The notes under the pieces are model-generated. The model ran no database searches and was not told the origin of the DNA. It saw only the letters and a list, made by a program, of their open reading frames with translations. Positions 53,588-62,700 of a stretch of 64,000 nt of DNA are shown here, piece by piece. This stretch comes from Cyanomargarita calcarea GSE-NOS-MK-12-04C (GTDB taxonomy: Bacteria > Cyanobacteriota > Cyanobacteriia > Cyanobacteriales > Nostocaceae), in the NCBI GenBank assembly GCA_019359595.1, contig JAHHGZ010000014.1, positions 1 to 64,000 on the forward strand, read 5' to 3'. Within the stretch, counting starts at the first letter, position 1. Every line of letters begins with the position of its first letter. The translations under genes were made by a program, and so were the position numbers.

Positions 53588-53994
53588 AGGAAATACTGGT
53601 TGACAGTAACATTATTCTCGATATTGTCACAGAAGATCCAAACTGGTTTGATTGGTCAGCCGATAAATTAACTGAATATGCCGAACTAACTACACTTAAC
53701 ATTAACCCCATTATTTATGGGGAAGTATCAATCGGCTTTGAAAAGATAGAAGAACTAGAAACCATCTTACCTATAAATGTTTTTCATCGTTTAGACTTAC
53801 CTTGGGAAGCAGCCTTTTTGGCGGGAAAATGCTTTGTGCAGTATCGTCAAAAAGGTGGAAGTAAACGATCGTCTTTACCTGACTTTTACATAGGCGCTCA
53901 TGCAGCAATCACAAACATGATACTTTTAACCAGAGATGTTAATCGCTATCGCACTTATTTTCCTACTTTAGAATTAATAGTTCCAGAATCTTGA
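53584..53994 (+). CDS. PIN-domain toxin (VapC-like)
   Basis: 136 residues. PIN-type acidic residues are in place: D7 (VDSNIILD), E47 (YGEVS), D100 (SLPDFYIGAHA) and D118 (LLTRDVNRY), which would hold Mg for RNA cleavage. Coupled to the antitoxin with a 4-bp ATGA overlap. Predicted ribonuclease toxin neutralised by the preceding protein; the RNA target is unknown. Confidence 0.88.
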   Translation: MKEILVDSNIILDIVTEDPNWFDWSADKLTEYAELTTLNINPIIYGEVSIGFEKIEELETILPINVFHRLDLPWEAAFLAGKCFVQYRQKGGSKRSSLPDFYIGAHAAITNMILLTRDVNRYRTYFPTLELIVPES

Positions 53995-54554
53995 TACAGC
54001 ACTTTGCAAGTAAATGAAGTACACCCCCTCCCCTTGGCAAGGGGAGGGTTGGGGAGGGGTATTTCTGTACCTCACAAAGTTGAAATTTGCTGTAATTTTT
54101 TCGTATATAACCAAAACAGCCCTAATTACGTGGCTATGCTGAAAGTAATAAGCAAACTGGCTCTCTAGCGCTCATGTGGGCTATCAGCAGCTACCTCATA
54201 TCTTGCAGCTTACGTATAAACTACATATTTTTAATTTTACAAGCAACGAAAAATACGATAACACCAAAGGTCATTTTTAGTCCATTTTAATGGACTTATG
54301 CTATTAGACAGGGACTTATACTCCCTGGCAGGTAGGGACGTGAATCGATTGTTCTGAGTAATAGCAGTGATTATTTTGACATTCTTTTTTAGAGGTGCAA
54401 GATATCAGCTACGGTTACGAAGTTAATTAACTTTGTAAACTAATTGCGAGCGATTGGAGGAACTCCTATTTACAGTCCGGGGATTGTTAACACGCTATCT
54501 ATATATAAATGCTAGGCTAAAGTTGTCTTGCTAAACCTATACCAAATAAATTCT
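53995..54554. other. Gene-free region with a hairpin element
   Basis: About 560 bp. The palindromic CTCCCCTTGGCAAGGGGAG at about 54028-54046, followed by GGTTGGGGAGGGG, is a common cyanobacterial hairpin repeat and may terminate the toxin operon. The remainder shows no gene. Confidence 0.5.
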
Positions 54555-55133
54555 ATGGTTGTGCAAACTCCCACTCGCCAATATTCTATAGAAGAATACC
54601 TTGCACAAGAAGAAACTGCTGAGTACCGCAGCGAATACCGCGATGGGGAAATCGTACCAATGACTGGAGCCTCTATTAATCATAATCGGATTATCCGCAA
54701 TCTTAGTAGATTGCTGGAATTCGGCTTGCACGAACAGCCTTATGAAGTTTTCTTGAGCGATTTACGTCTATGGATTCCTCGTTACCAAGAATACACATAT
54801 CCAGATATTCTCATAATTAAAGACCAAGCAATTTTCCAAGAAGGACGCACCGACACAGTACTAAATCCCAGTATTATCTTTGAGGTACTTTCTAAATCTA
54901 CTAGTAGTCGAGATAGGGGTGATAAATTTACTTATTACCGTTCCATTCCCCAATTTCAAGAATATATTTTAATTGACCAATATCAAATTCATATTGAACA
55001 GTTTAGCAAAACCCCAGAAGGTAACTGGCTGTTTAGAGAATTTGATGATGAAGATGCAGTTTTAACTTTAGCTTCAGCAAACTGTCAAATTCCCCACCGT
55101 CAGATTTACGAGCGAGTTACATTTGGAGAATAG
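54555..55133 (+). CDS. Uma2-family putative endonuclease
   Basis: 192 residues. Characteristic parts are YSIEEYLAQEETAEYRSEYRDGEIV near 10 (YRDGEIVPM is the entry strand), YPDILIIKDQAIF near 77 and SIIFEVLSKSTSSRDRGDKF near 102, where E-x-x-S replaces the usual E-x-K. Start ATG 54555 gives the common MVVQTP N-terminus; TTG 54528 would add nine residues. A decayed gene with two insertions follows. Confidence 0.85.
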   Translation: MVVQTPTRQYSIEEYLAQEETAEYRSEYRDGEIVPMTGASINHNRIIRNLSRLLEFGLHEQPYEVFLSDLRLWIPRYQEYTYPDILIIKDQAIFQEGRTDTVLNPSIIFEVLSKSTSSRDRGDKFTYYRSIPQFQEYILIDQYQIHIEQFSKTPEGNWLFREFDDEDAVLTLASANCQIPHRQIYERVTFGE

Positions 55134-55166
55134 TTCTAAGCTGAATCAAGCCAGTTCTATAGCGAA

Positions 55167-55530
55167 TATGGAATAATAAGAAATTAGCAACTACTCCATC
55201 AAAGCTACCATTTTTAGAGGCAATCTGCTGGCAAACTGCTGACCTTAAACAATTCACCCCAGCCGAAATGCTGATACCATTTCTTTATGAAGATGCGCCT
55301 AATTAGCCCACGCAGGTGGGCTTTGTACGTATAGTCCCAGGCTTCAGCCTGTGGGTGAATAAAGCGCAACCTCATACAGAATTGGTATGAGTCGATATGA
55401 GCGAGGATGGCATTACCCAGAGGTACTAGGAGAACCCAGTCCAGAAGAATTATCATGGATTGGCAAATTAAGTCAACACTATGGCTCTTGGTTAACACCA
55501 GATTCGTTCTCTCGCATACCCGACATAACG
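55167..55530 (+). pseudogene. Small hypothetical gene broken by a MITE
   Basis: The frame LPFLEAICWQTADLKQFTPA-EM is interrupted at 55275 and resumes after the element as SRYERGWHYPEVLGEPSPEE and LSWIGKLSQHYGSWL. Deleting the 113-bp element and one TGA duplicate joins them in frame as EML-SRYERGW. Downstream, after about 55530, another repeat-like sequence begins, so the original 3' end may also be lost. No start codon is evident before the first part. The peptide resembles short cyanobacterial proteins encoded next to nucleotidyltransferase toxins, but I am not certain of that. Confidence 0.65.
55275..55387. mobile_element. MITE family A copy 2, TGA target duplication
   Basis: 113 bp with ends TACCATTTCTTTATGAAG and TACCAATTCTGTATGAGG (the latter on the opposite strand), the same ends as 51443-51644 in reverse orientation. 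TGA flanks it on both sides (55272-55274, 55388-55390). The interior has the hairpin CCCAGGCTTCAGCCTGTGGG also present, with small changes, in the element at 3864-4083. Confidence 0.85.
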
Positions 55531-55615
55531 CCCTCACCCTGGAAGGGTGGGGCTATCGATACAACGCCCACCTTACTGTGGGCTACCTGCGGTAAGCGAA
55601 GCGTCTATGTTTAAT

Positions 55616-55713
55616 TAGCCGCACCATTCTATGATGACGGCGGGATTCAGGGTTTCGGAGGGGTCTTACCCCTGATTCGCCAGCATCCGTAAAAGTTGTC
55701 GGGGATCTTACCC
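55616..55713. mobile_element. Half copy of the 3864-type MITE
   Basis: GCACCATTCTATGATGACGG through CATCCGTAAAAGTTGTCGGG matches, in reverse complement, the left half of 3864-4083, with the terminal repeat intact and the other half missing. It sits beside the broken gene and may have contributed to its loss. Confidence 0.7.
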
Positions 55714-55736
55714 TCAGTATCTCCGATCGCTTATCC

Positions 55737-57335
55737 CTAAGTTGTCAAAGTTGAACCAAAATCTTGCGTCCAGTAATAGTTGTAATTCACATTCCCCATA
55801 TCATTCTCTAGATAGTGGTAACCAATGCCCACTTCTTGATAATTGGCATTGAGAATGTTGGCACGATGTCCCGGACTAGACATCCATCCTTGCACAACTT
55901 CCTCCGGTGTCACATAACCTGCGGCAATATTTTCTCCAACATAGGAATATTCATAGCCGCAATTTTGAACGCGATCGCTCACCGAACAACCACTTGTTCC
56001 TGTATGACTGAAATAGTCGCACGTTGCCATCTCTTCACTATGGGCTTGTGCGGCACTACTGAGCTTAGAATTGAAAGAAACTGGTTTCAAACCCGCTTTA
56101 GCGCGTTCAGCATTTGTCAATTCTATCACTCGGTCAATAAAATAATTGCCACTACTTGCAGGAGTAGCAGACTGGGGTGTGGGAGATACAAGTAAAGCAG
56201 ATTCAGGTGCCGCAGATTCAGCCGCAGATACAATCGTTGCAGGAACAGGGATAGCAGATAAGCTCATATTGTAATTAGTATCGCCACCTCCGACTCCCTG
56301 GTAAACTCGAATATAGAAAGTCCCTGCTTGCAAGTTGCTGACAGTTAATGATTCACTAGTCATACCACCATTTGCTGCACTGGCAACTACTTGACCAGCA
56401 TTATTGAGCAATTCTACATCTGCATCTGCGCTCAAACCATTGAGCGTCAAATTAAAGTTGTTTTGAGAACCCAAGGTAAATTGGTAAAAATCGCTTGTGT
56501 CCGCATTCCCAACAGAGTCTCTAAAAATGACTGTTTTTGAGTCTAATCCAATGTTACGGGCTGCACTCAACTCATTCCCAGCATAATCGCTGTTGATATA
56601 CCTGCTAGCAATTCTACCTTTGGGCAAGCCATCAGTAACAAAGTCTTCGTATGCTTGGGAATAGTTAAAATTTGCTGGCTCTAAATCGGGATTGCTGTTG
56701 AGATAAAATTTTACATCAAAAGACTCCGCTGATACCCGTCCCTCGTTCACACCATAAATTTCAAAATGCTCTAAAAGTTGCTTGTTCGTTAGGTTCGCTG
56801 CAGCTAAGTCAGGATTGGTGTTGCGATAGTAGTTGACATCAAATGCATTAGAAAACCTGCGTCCTTGATTCAGCCCAGACAGTGCAAAGTCATTCAATGC
56901 ACCCAGTCTGCTACCCCCATTAGCTTGTGCCACATCAGGGTTATCAGAACCGTAAAAGTTAATATCGAAAAACTGTGAGAATTGCCGTCCTTCAGTTACA
57001 CCGTTAGTTCGCAGATGATCGAACAGTTGTTCGTTGTCTAAGCTAACTAAATCGTTATTATGGTTTTTATAGAACTTCAGGTCAAAGATTGCTGAAAATC
57101 TTCGTCCCTCGGTTACACCACTATTCGATAAATGCTCGTAAGCTTCTCGGTTGCTGTAACTAGTTAAGTCACTATTACTAGAACGATAGAAGCTTAAATC
57201 TACAAACGGGGAAAAACTTCGACCTTCATCCAAACCAAGATTTTGAAAATGCGACAAAGCTTCTGTATCACTGTAACCGCGCAAGTCAGAGTTAGCCGCA
57301 CGGTAATAATTTGCGTCAAATAAATTTACGGGCAT
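55737..57335 (-). CDS. CAP/SCP-domain surface protein with six N-terminal repeats and a PPC domain
   Basis: 532 residues. Residues about 1-240 are six imperfect repeats of about 38 residues with the pattern FD-x2-FY-x3-NPDL ... GxxEGRxFS. A pre-peptidase C-terminal (PPC) beta domain follows (about 265-360; DFYQFTLGSQNNF, AGTFYIRVYQGVGGG), then a linker and a CAP domain (about 395-530; LTNAERAKAGLKPVSFN, HSEEMATCDYFSHTG, GENIAAGY, WMSSPGHRANILN). CAP domains bind lipids, glycans or other ligands. No classical signal peptide is visible at the N-terminus, so the export route is unclear. Likely cell-surface or secreted. Confidence 0.88.
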   Translation of the reverse strand: MPVNLFDANYYRAANSDLRGYSDTEALSHFQNLGLDEGRSFSPFVDLSFYRSSNSDLTSYSNREAYEHLSNSGVTEGRRFSAIFDLKFYKNHNNDLVSLDNEQLFDHLRTNGVTEGRQFSQFFDINFYGSDNPDVAQANGGSRLGALNDFALSGLNQGRRFSNAFDVNYYRNTNPDLAAANLTNKQLLEHFEIYGVNEGRVSAESFDVKFYLNSNPDLEPANFNYSQAYEDFVTDGLPKGRIASRYINSDYAGNELSAARNIGLDSKTVIFRDSVGNADTSDFYQFTLGSQNNFNLTLNGLSADADVELLNNAGQVVASAANGGMTSESLTVSNLQAGTFYIRVYQGVGGGDTNYNMSLSAIPVPATIVSAAESAAPESALLVSPTPQSATPASSGNYFIDRVIELTNAERAKAGLKPVSFNSKLSSAAQAHSEEMATCDYFSHTGTSGCSVSDRVQNCGYEYSYVGENIAAGYVTPEEVVQGWMSSPGHRANILNANYQEVGIGYHYLENDMGNVNYNYYWTQDFGSTLTT

Positions 57336-58041
57336 AGGTATTGTTTGAGAATTTACTAGATAAGTTGGTCTTATCTTTGGTATTCCCTATGCCATAGGCT
57401 ATTTGCTTAAGTTGAAAAAGCCAACTAAGCAAAAGCTTTGCTGCTAAACATGAAAATAGCAATTCTCATGGATAAGCAACAAAAAAAACTGGGGAACACA
57501 CGTAAGCATAGTATCACAATAAATACTTCAACAAAGATTAATTGAACAGTTAAGATTCTTTGCTTAAGTATTTATTAATGCCAGTGTTGCTGATAAACAA
57601 TTTCAAGGCGATCGCTCTATCCTTAAACACGGCAAGTGTTATTCAACACAAACGAGGAATCTTTGTATAAGTAATAGCACAGTTTTAAAAGTATTATTTA
57701 GACTCAGTGCTATGTTATAAAAAATTAAGCCAGAAAATTTATATTACAAGCTTGTATGGTAAAAGCTACGAAAGATAACTGCTGCGATCGTATTATGATT
57801 ATGCGGTGGTACTGAATTTAAGTGATACAGCGGTGCAAGCGTTGGATGCAATTACAAAACTCTCTTTCATCAGCGTACCCTGCAAGAAGCCGTACCGATG
57901 GAAGGCGAAGCGCCTACCGCGTCTACATCTGTGTGTATCTGCGGTTAATTATTTATTTTTCGGTAATAAAGTAAGAACTCTAATGAATAACTCAATTTTA
58001 TTGCTCGGCAACAACTTAAGTAGAGGATGGAATTTTAGTAA
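57336..58041. other. Gene-free region
   Basis: About 700 bp without a supported gene. A fragment near 57929-57952 (CTGTGTGTATCTGCGGTTAA) is shared in reverse with 4118-4137. A short open frame at 57806-58045 covers this repeat and is not accepted. Confidence 0.5.
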
Positions 58042-59121
58042 ATGAACAATATATTAATTAACTTATCAATTCTCTTTTCTAAACCTACAGGTATTAGCGT
58101 CTACACTAAAAATCTTTTTCCCTACTTAAAAACTCTTAACCCTACCTTACTAACTGCCCAAAATTATCCAGAGTTTAATTGTTATCCAGTTCCAGATAAT
58201 CTGACTCCTGCTCAAGGCACAAAAGGGCATTTTGACCGCCTTTTATGGACGCAATTTGAATTACCACAAATCTATAAAAAACTCAAATCTCAACTTTTAT
58301 TTTCACCACAACCAGAAGCCCCACTATTTTCCAACTGTCGTTATATCGTCACAGTTCACGATGTAATCCCCCTGCGTTTTCCCAAACGCTTTTCTTTGCT
58401 GACAAATTACCATCGTTATTACATTCCGCAAATATCAGCTTCTTCACAACATATTATTTGTAATTCTTACGCAACTGGCAGAGATATTACGGAGTTTTAC
58501 AAAATTCCAGCTACTAAAATTACTCCTATCCCTCTAGCTTATGATGCCAACCATTTCCGCCCTATAAACGAGCAAGATACAAGAATCATCCCCTACTTCC
58601 TGTATCTTGGACGACATGACCCTTACAAAAACTTACATCGACTGATTGCGGCATTTGCTGCACTATCTAACCATAAAGATTACCAACTGTGGTTAGCCGG
58701 ACCAAGCGATCGCCGTTTTACCTCACGATTAAAAGCGCAGGTAGAGGAACTAGGGATAACCAATCAAATAAAATTCCTCGATTACTTACCCTACAGCGAT
58801 TTACCCAAAATCATCAATCAAGCGATCGCTCTAGTTTTCCCCAGCCTCTGGGAAGGTTTTGGTCTTCCTGTTCTGGAAGCAATGGGATGTGGCACCCCCG
58901 TGATTACCTCAAATATCTCTTCTCTACCAGAAGTAGTTGGAGATGCCGCAATTTTGATTAATCCTTATAACACCCAAGAAATTACTGATGCCATGCATAA
59001 AATTGCGACTGATTCAAAACTGCGATCGCATCTTTCTGTTAAAGGCTTAATTCAAGCAACTCAATTCAGTTGGGAAAAAACAGCACAAGCTACGATTGAA
59101 GTCCTATCACGTTATATGTAA
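58042..59121 (+). CDS. Glycosyltransferase family 4
   Basis: 359 residues. The N-terminal domain starts NILINLSILFSKPTGISVY; the C-terminal domain has FLYLGRHDPYKNLHRLIAAF near 185, a KFLDYLPYSDLPKIINQA loop near 245 and PSLWEGFGLPVLEAMGCGTPV near 268, with SLPEVVGDAA. This is the WbaZ/mannosyltransferase-like GT4 type. It lies apart from the 40-52 kb locus and stands alone, facing pyruvate kinase. Substrate unknown. Confidence 0.9.
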   Translation: MNNILINLSILFSKPTGISVYTKNLFPYLKTLNPTLLTAQNYPEFNCYPVPDNLTPAQGTKGHFDRLLWTQFELPQIYKKLKSQLLFSPQPEAPLFSNCRYIVTVHDVIPLRFPKRFSLLTNYHRYYIPQISASSQHIICNSYATGRDITEFYKIPATKITPIPLAYDANHFRPINEQDTRIIPYFLYLGRHDPYKNLHRLIAAFAALSNHKDYQLWLAGPSDRRFTSRLKAQVEELGITNQIKFLDYLPYSDLPKIINQAIALVFPSLWEGFGLPVLEAMGCGTPVITSNISSLPEVVGDAAILINPYNTQEITDAMHKIATDSKLRSHLSVKGLIQATQFSWEKTAQATIEVLSRYM

Positions 59122-59164
59122 GGAATGAAAATCAAATAAAATCGCACATTTTTCGGGCTAAGTT

Positions 59165-59370
59165 TCAATCATTTGCCCTCATCCCCTAGCCCCTTCTCCC
59201 TCTTGAGAAGGGGGAAATAGCCCTCTCCCTGGGGAGAGGGTTGGGTGAGGGCTTTATTTTAAAAATAAAATCAATCATTTGCCCTCATCCCCTAGCTCCT
59301 TCTCCCTCTTGAGAAGGGGGAAATAGCCCTCTCCCTGGGGAGAGGGTTGGGTGAGGGCTTTATTTTAAAA
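59165..59370. repeat. Two tandem 106-bp hairpin-rich units between convergent genes
   Basis: The unit, starting TCAATCATTTGCCCTCATCC, is repeated at 59165 and 59271 with very few differences. Each contains CCTTCTCCCTCTTGAGAAGG and CCCTCTCCCTGGGGAGAGGG hairpins and ends in a T/A-rich stretch (GCTTTATTTTAAAA). The position between the ends of the GT4 and pyk genes suggests bidirectional termination. Confidence 0.85.
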
Positions 59371-59420
59371 GGAAAATCCAAAATCCAAAAAAGAATTTTG
59401 AATTTTGAATTTTGAATTGT

Positions 59421-61190
59421 TTAACTAATACCTACTGCTCCAGAGTAAACCAAACCTCGTTGCATATCCAAAGTCAGAATTGCTCCATCCCTAATCACTT
59501 GCGTGGCCTTCTTCACACCAACAATCACCGGCACACCCAGACGCATACCGATGACAGCCGCATGGCTTGTGAGACTTTCCTCCTCAGTAATAATACCTGC
59601 CGATTTGCGAATTGCTTCAACAAAATCAGCATTTGTGGAGGAGGCGACCAAAATATCTCCATGATTAAAGTTGGCCACATCCATAGCTGTGTGAGCCACT
59701 CGGGCGCGACCGCTCACAGAGCCTTGTCCCAGTCCAATTCCTTGACCGAGTACCGCCGTCACCACCTCAACCTTGATCAAATCAGTTGACCCGGAAACGC
59801 CTTGCAGGGTACCAGCGCTCATGACCACCAAATCGCCTTCAGACACTAGCCCATTCTCCAGTGCGACATTAATCGCGGCTTGGAACGTCTGACCTGTGGA
59901 AGGTAATCCCAGCACCAACAACGGTTTTACACCCCATACTAATTGCAATTGCCGCGCCACATTAACATGGGGTGTAATTGCCAAGATAGGTGTGTGGGGA
60001 CGAAATTTAGAGACGTTGCGAGCTGTTGCCCCAGTTTGAGTCAGGGTCATAATCGCCGCAGCTTTGAGTTGTTCGGAGATTTGACCGACCGCTTGACTAA
60101 TGGCATTAGGAATAGAATGCCTAGTGTCAATAGCTTGACGAGTACTTGATTGTTTGGCTTGTTCCTGCTCAATCCGCTCGGCAATCCGCGCCATCGTCGC
60201 CACAGCTTCTACAGGAAAATCACCGACAGCGGTTTCATTGGAGAGCATCACCGCATCAGTACCATCTAAAATCGCATTTGCCACATCCGACACTTCGGCG
60301 CGAGTCGGACGGGGATTGCTCACCATACTGTCTAACATCTGAGTCGCAGTGATGATCGGAATTCCCATGCGGTTGGCAGTAGCAATCAGCCGCTTTTGGA
60401 GTATAGGGACATCCTCTGCGGGCAGTTCTACACCCAAATCCCCTCTGGCGACCATCACCCCATCACATAAAGCTAGAACGGCTTCCATTTGTTCAATAGC
60501 TTCGTGTTTTTCGATTTTGGCAATTACTGGAACCGCCTTACCCGCACTCGAAATTAGCTCTTTGATTTCTATCATATCTTGCGGGTTACGCACAAAGGAA
60601 AGTGCCACCCAGTCCACACCTTGATCCAGACCGAACATCAAATCCTCGCGGTCTTTGTCGGTCATTGCTTTAATCGACAGGTAAACCCCAGGGAAATTTA
60701 CACCTTTGTTATTAGAAAGTTTACCGCCAACAGTCACGCGACAATGCAGATCGCCTTTTTCGCGATGAATTTCCTCGACTAGCATTTCTACTCGTCCATC
60801 ATCAAGGAGAATTCTGGCACCAACAGGTACTTCGTCCGCCAAATAATCGTAAGTGATGCAGCTAATGTCTTGCACACCAATAACTGGGCGATTAGTCAAC
60901 GTAAAGCGATCGCCTTTTGCCAGTACTATTGAACCATTTTCAAACTTCCCTAGGCGAATTTTTGGTCCCTGTAAGTCCTGAAGTATCGCCACTGGTTGAT
61001 TCAGTTCAAATGCCGTTTGCCGGATTAAGCGAATATTCCGCTGATGGTCGGCATGAGAACCGTGAGAGAAGTTTAGCCGCAACGTGGTTGCACCAGCCTC
61101 AATAAGAGCTTTAAGTACTTCTGGACTGCTGGTTGCGGGACCAATCGTAGCGACAATTTTTGTCCGGCGTAGGGAATCTCTTAGTTGCAT
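59421..61190 (-). CDS. pyk: Pyruvate kinase with a C-terminal PEP-utiliser domain
   Basis: 589 residues. It catalyses PEP + ADP to pyruvate + ATP. The catalytic barrel has RRTKIVATIGPA near 8, LRLNFSHGSHADH near 38, PVIAKIEKHEAIEQMEA near 220 (the active-site Lys) and DAVMLSNETAVGDFPVEA near 315. The allosteric C domain (about 360-475) and an extra domain (about 500-589) with EEESLTSHAAVIGMRLGVP follow; the extra domain is the swivelling PEP-utiliser domain found in many bacterial pyruvate kinases. ATG 61190 gives the usual MQLRDSLRRTKI start. Confidence 0.96.
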   Translation of the reverse strand: MQLRDSLRRTKIVATIGPATSSPEVLKALIEAGATTLRLNFSHGSHADHQRNIRLIRQTAFELNQPVAILQDLQGPKIRLGKFENGSIVLAKGDRFTLTNRPVIGVQDISCITYDYLADEVPVGARILLDDGRVEMLVEEIHREKGDLHCRVTVGGKLSNNKGVNFPGVYLSIKAMTDKDREDLMFGLDQGVDWVALSFVRNPQDMIEIKELISSAGKAVPVIAKIEKHEAIEQMEAVLALCDGVMVARGDLGVELPAEDVPILQKRLIATANRMGIPIITATQMLDSMVSNPRPTRAEVSDVANAILDGTDAVMLSNETAVGDFPVEAVATMARIAERIEQEQAKQSSTRQAIDTRHSIPNAISQAVGQISEQLKAAAIMTLTQTGATARNVSKFRPHTPILAITPHVNVARQLQLVWGVKPLLVLGLPSTGQTFQAAINVALENGLVSEGDLVVMSAGTLQGVSGSTDLIKVEVVTAVLGQGIGLGQGSVSGRARVAHTAMDVANFNHGDILVASSTNADFVEAIRKSAGIITEEESLTSHAAVIGMRLGVPVIVGVKKATQVIRDGAILTLDMQRGLVYSGAVGIS

Positions 61191-61536
61191 AGGGGCTGCT
61201 TCTAGGGAGCTATCTAGGGAGTAATCTTAAGTTAAGCGGCACCTGTTTTCAGTCGCTGCTATATCAATCATGTGGATGGGAGTAGAGGTGAGTGGAGAAA
61301 ACGCTTAAGTAAAAAGTTAAGGGGCAAAGGGAAAAGGAATTAGTTCTTCTCCTTTGTCCTGACGAAGCGCCTGTCCCCCTATCTCCCTATCCCCCATCTT
61401 CTTATGGAGTCTCGTTTGGGATCATACCTTTATTCAGAGGGTGATATATTAAGATGTGAATAAATCTTGGTACATAAAAGTTAATCAATCCTCACTTTGG
61501 CTCGTCATTCGTAATATTTCGTCAAGAACTGCGGGG

Positions 61537-61542
61537 TATAAT
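61537..61542 (+). promoter_or_regulatory. Candidate -10 box of crtR
   Basis: A perfect TATAAT lies 34 bp before the crtR ATG; the sequence 14-17 bp upstream has no good -35 hexamer. AAGGAA at 61565-61570 is the likely ribosome-binding site. The upstream part of the 61191-61536 gap contains only short purine-rich repeats. Confidence 0.45.
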
Positions 61543-61576
61543 AGCCCTCATAGACTTAACCAATAAGGAACTCACA

Positions 61577-62455
61577 ATGTTGGCGTCGGAGGCACAGAAA
61601 AAACTGACCATTCCACCAAAGCACTTATTAGCGCCTCCGGGTGATTTTAATCCCACACTGTTAATGTTTCTAGGCTGTGTGACAATTTTGGTGGGATCTA
61701 ACTTTGGCTACTGGCTTTTTTCATGGCCGCATTGGCTATGCTTTACGATGAATGTCCTTGCCTTGCATATGGCAGGAACTGTCATTCACGATGCCTGTCA
61801 CCAGTCTGCCCATCGCAACCGAGTCATAAATGCTGCCCTTGGGCATGGTAGTGCGCTAATGCTCGCTTTTGCTTTTCCAGTGTTTACACGGGTGCATTTA
61901 CAACATCACGGTCATGTAAACGATCCAGAAGACGATCCAGACCATTATGTCTCTACCGGCGGCCCCTTGTGGTTGATTTTTGTCCGCTTTTTATACCATG
62001 AGGTATTTTTCTTTAAGCGGCAATTGTGGCGCAAATATGAGCTACTGGAATGGTTTTTCAGCCGCTTGATAGTAATTGCAATTGTTTATATCTCAATTCA
62101 GTACAATTTTTTAGGCTACATTCTGAATTTTTGGTTTATTCCTGCTGGTGTCGTCGGGGTAGCACTGGGGTTATTTTTTGACTACTTGCCTCACCGTCCA
62201 TTTGTAGAACGCGATCGCTGGAAAAATGCTCGTGTTTACGCCAACCCAATTCTGAATGTCCTGATTATGGGACAAAATTACCACCTAGTTCATCATTTGT
62301 GGCCCTCTGTTCCCTGGTATAATTACCAGCCCACTTATTATCTGATGAAACCGCTTTTAGACGAGAAAGGCTGTCCTCAATCTTTAGGATTGCTACAGAA
62401 AAAAGACTTTTTTGGCTTTATCTACGACATCTTCCTCGGCATTCGCTTTGAATGA
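61577..62455 (+). CDS. crtR: Beta-carotene hydroxylase CrtR
   Basis: 292-residue membrane di-iron enzyme of the fatty acid hydroxylase/desaturase superfamily that adds 3-hydroxyl groups to beta-ionone rings (zeaxanthin, myxoxanthophyll and related carotenoids). The histidine boxes are present: HDACHQSAHRNR near 75, HLQHHGHVNDPEDDPDH near 107 and NYHLVHHLWPSVPWYNY near 235. Four hydrophobic segments lie between them. The total length fits CrtR rather than a fatty-acid desaturase. A dispersed repeat starts directly after the TGA. Confidence 0.93.
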   Translation: MLASEAQKKLTIPPKHLLAPPGDFNPTLLMFLGCVTILVGSNFGYWLFSWPHWLCFTMNVLALHMAGTVIHDACHQSAHRNRVINAALGHGSALMLAFAFPVFTRVHLQHHGHVNDPEDDPDHYVSTGGPLWLIFVRFLYHEVFFFKRQLWRKYELLEWFFSRLIVIAIVYISIQYNFLGYILNFWFIPAGVVGVALGLFFDYLPHRPFVERDRWKNARVYANPILNVLIMGQNYHLVHHLWPSVPWYNYQPTYYLMKPLLDEKGCPQSLGLLQKKDFFGFIYDIFLGIRFE

Positions 62456-62560
62456 AGGAAGAAGGAAGAAGGAAGAAGGAAGAAGGAGTATATGGGGATT
62501 TGGACTCCAACTCAAAACGGATCATCAGCGGAAGGTTGGGGTATTAAAAAGTTTATTCGA
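62456..62560 (+). repeat. Dispersed stop-codon-associated repeat copy
   Basis: GAAGAAG heptamers directly behind the crtR stop, TATATGGGG, CAACTCAAAACGG at 62508-62520 and GGGGTATTAAA. Same family as 9806, 26165, 31684 and 31953. Confidence 0.88.
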
Positions 62561-62638
62561 GGATATAAGTTCTGAGTGCTGTTAAAAAAAGGATAAATGG
62601 CTGAAGAATTTTAGTTTTGCATAAAAAATTGTGTTTGT

Positions 62639-62668
62639 AGTGCGAGGAATAAGCTCGCACTATTTTGT
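62639..62668. terminator. Hairpin terminator between crtR and the small gene
   Basis: AGTGCGAG (62639-62646) pairs exactly with CTCGCACT (62654-62661) over a 7-nt loop, followed by ATTTTGT. It lies about 185 bp behind crtR and just behind the convergent 62701 gene. Confidence 0.6.
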
Positions 62669-62700
62669 AATATAATTAGATGCTCCCATAACTCACCGAC

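Noticed and set aside
57806-58045. Frame of 79 codons before the GT4 gene
   Set aside because: It runs through a dispersed repeat (CTGTGTGTATCTGCGGTTAA) and overlaps the GT4 start; no ribosome-binding site.
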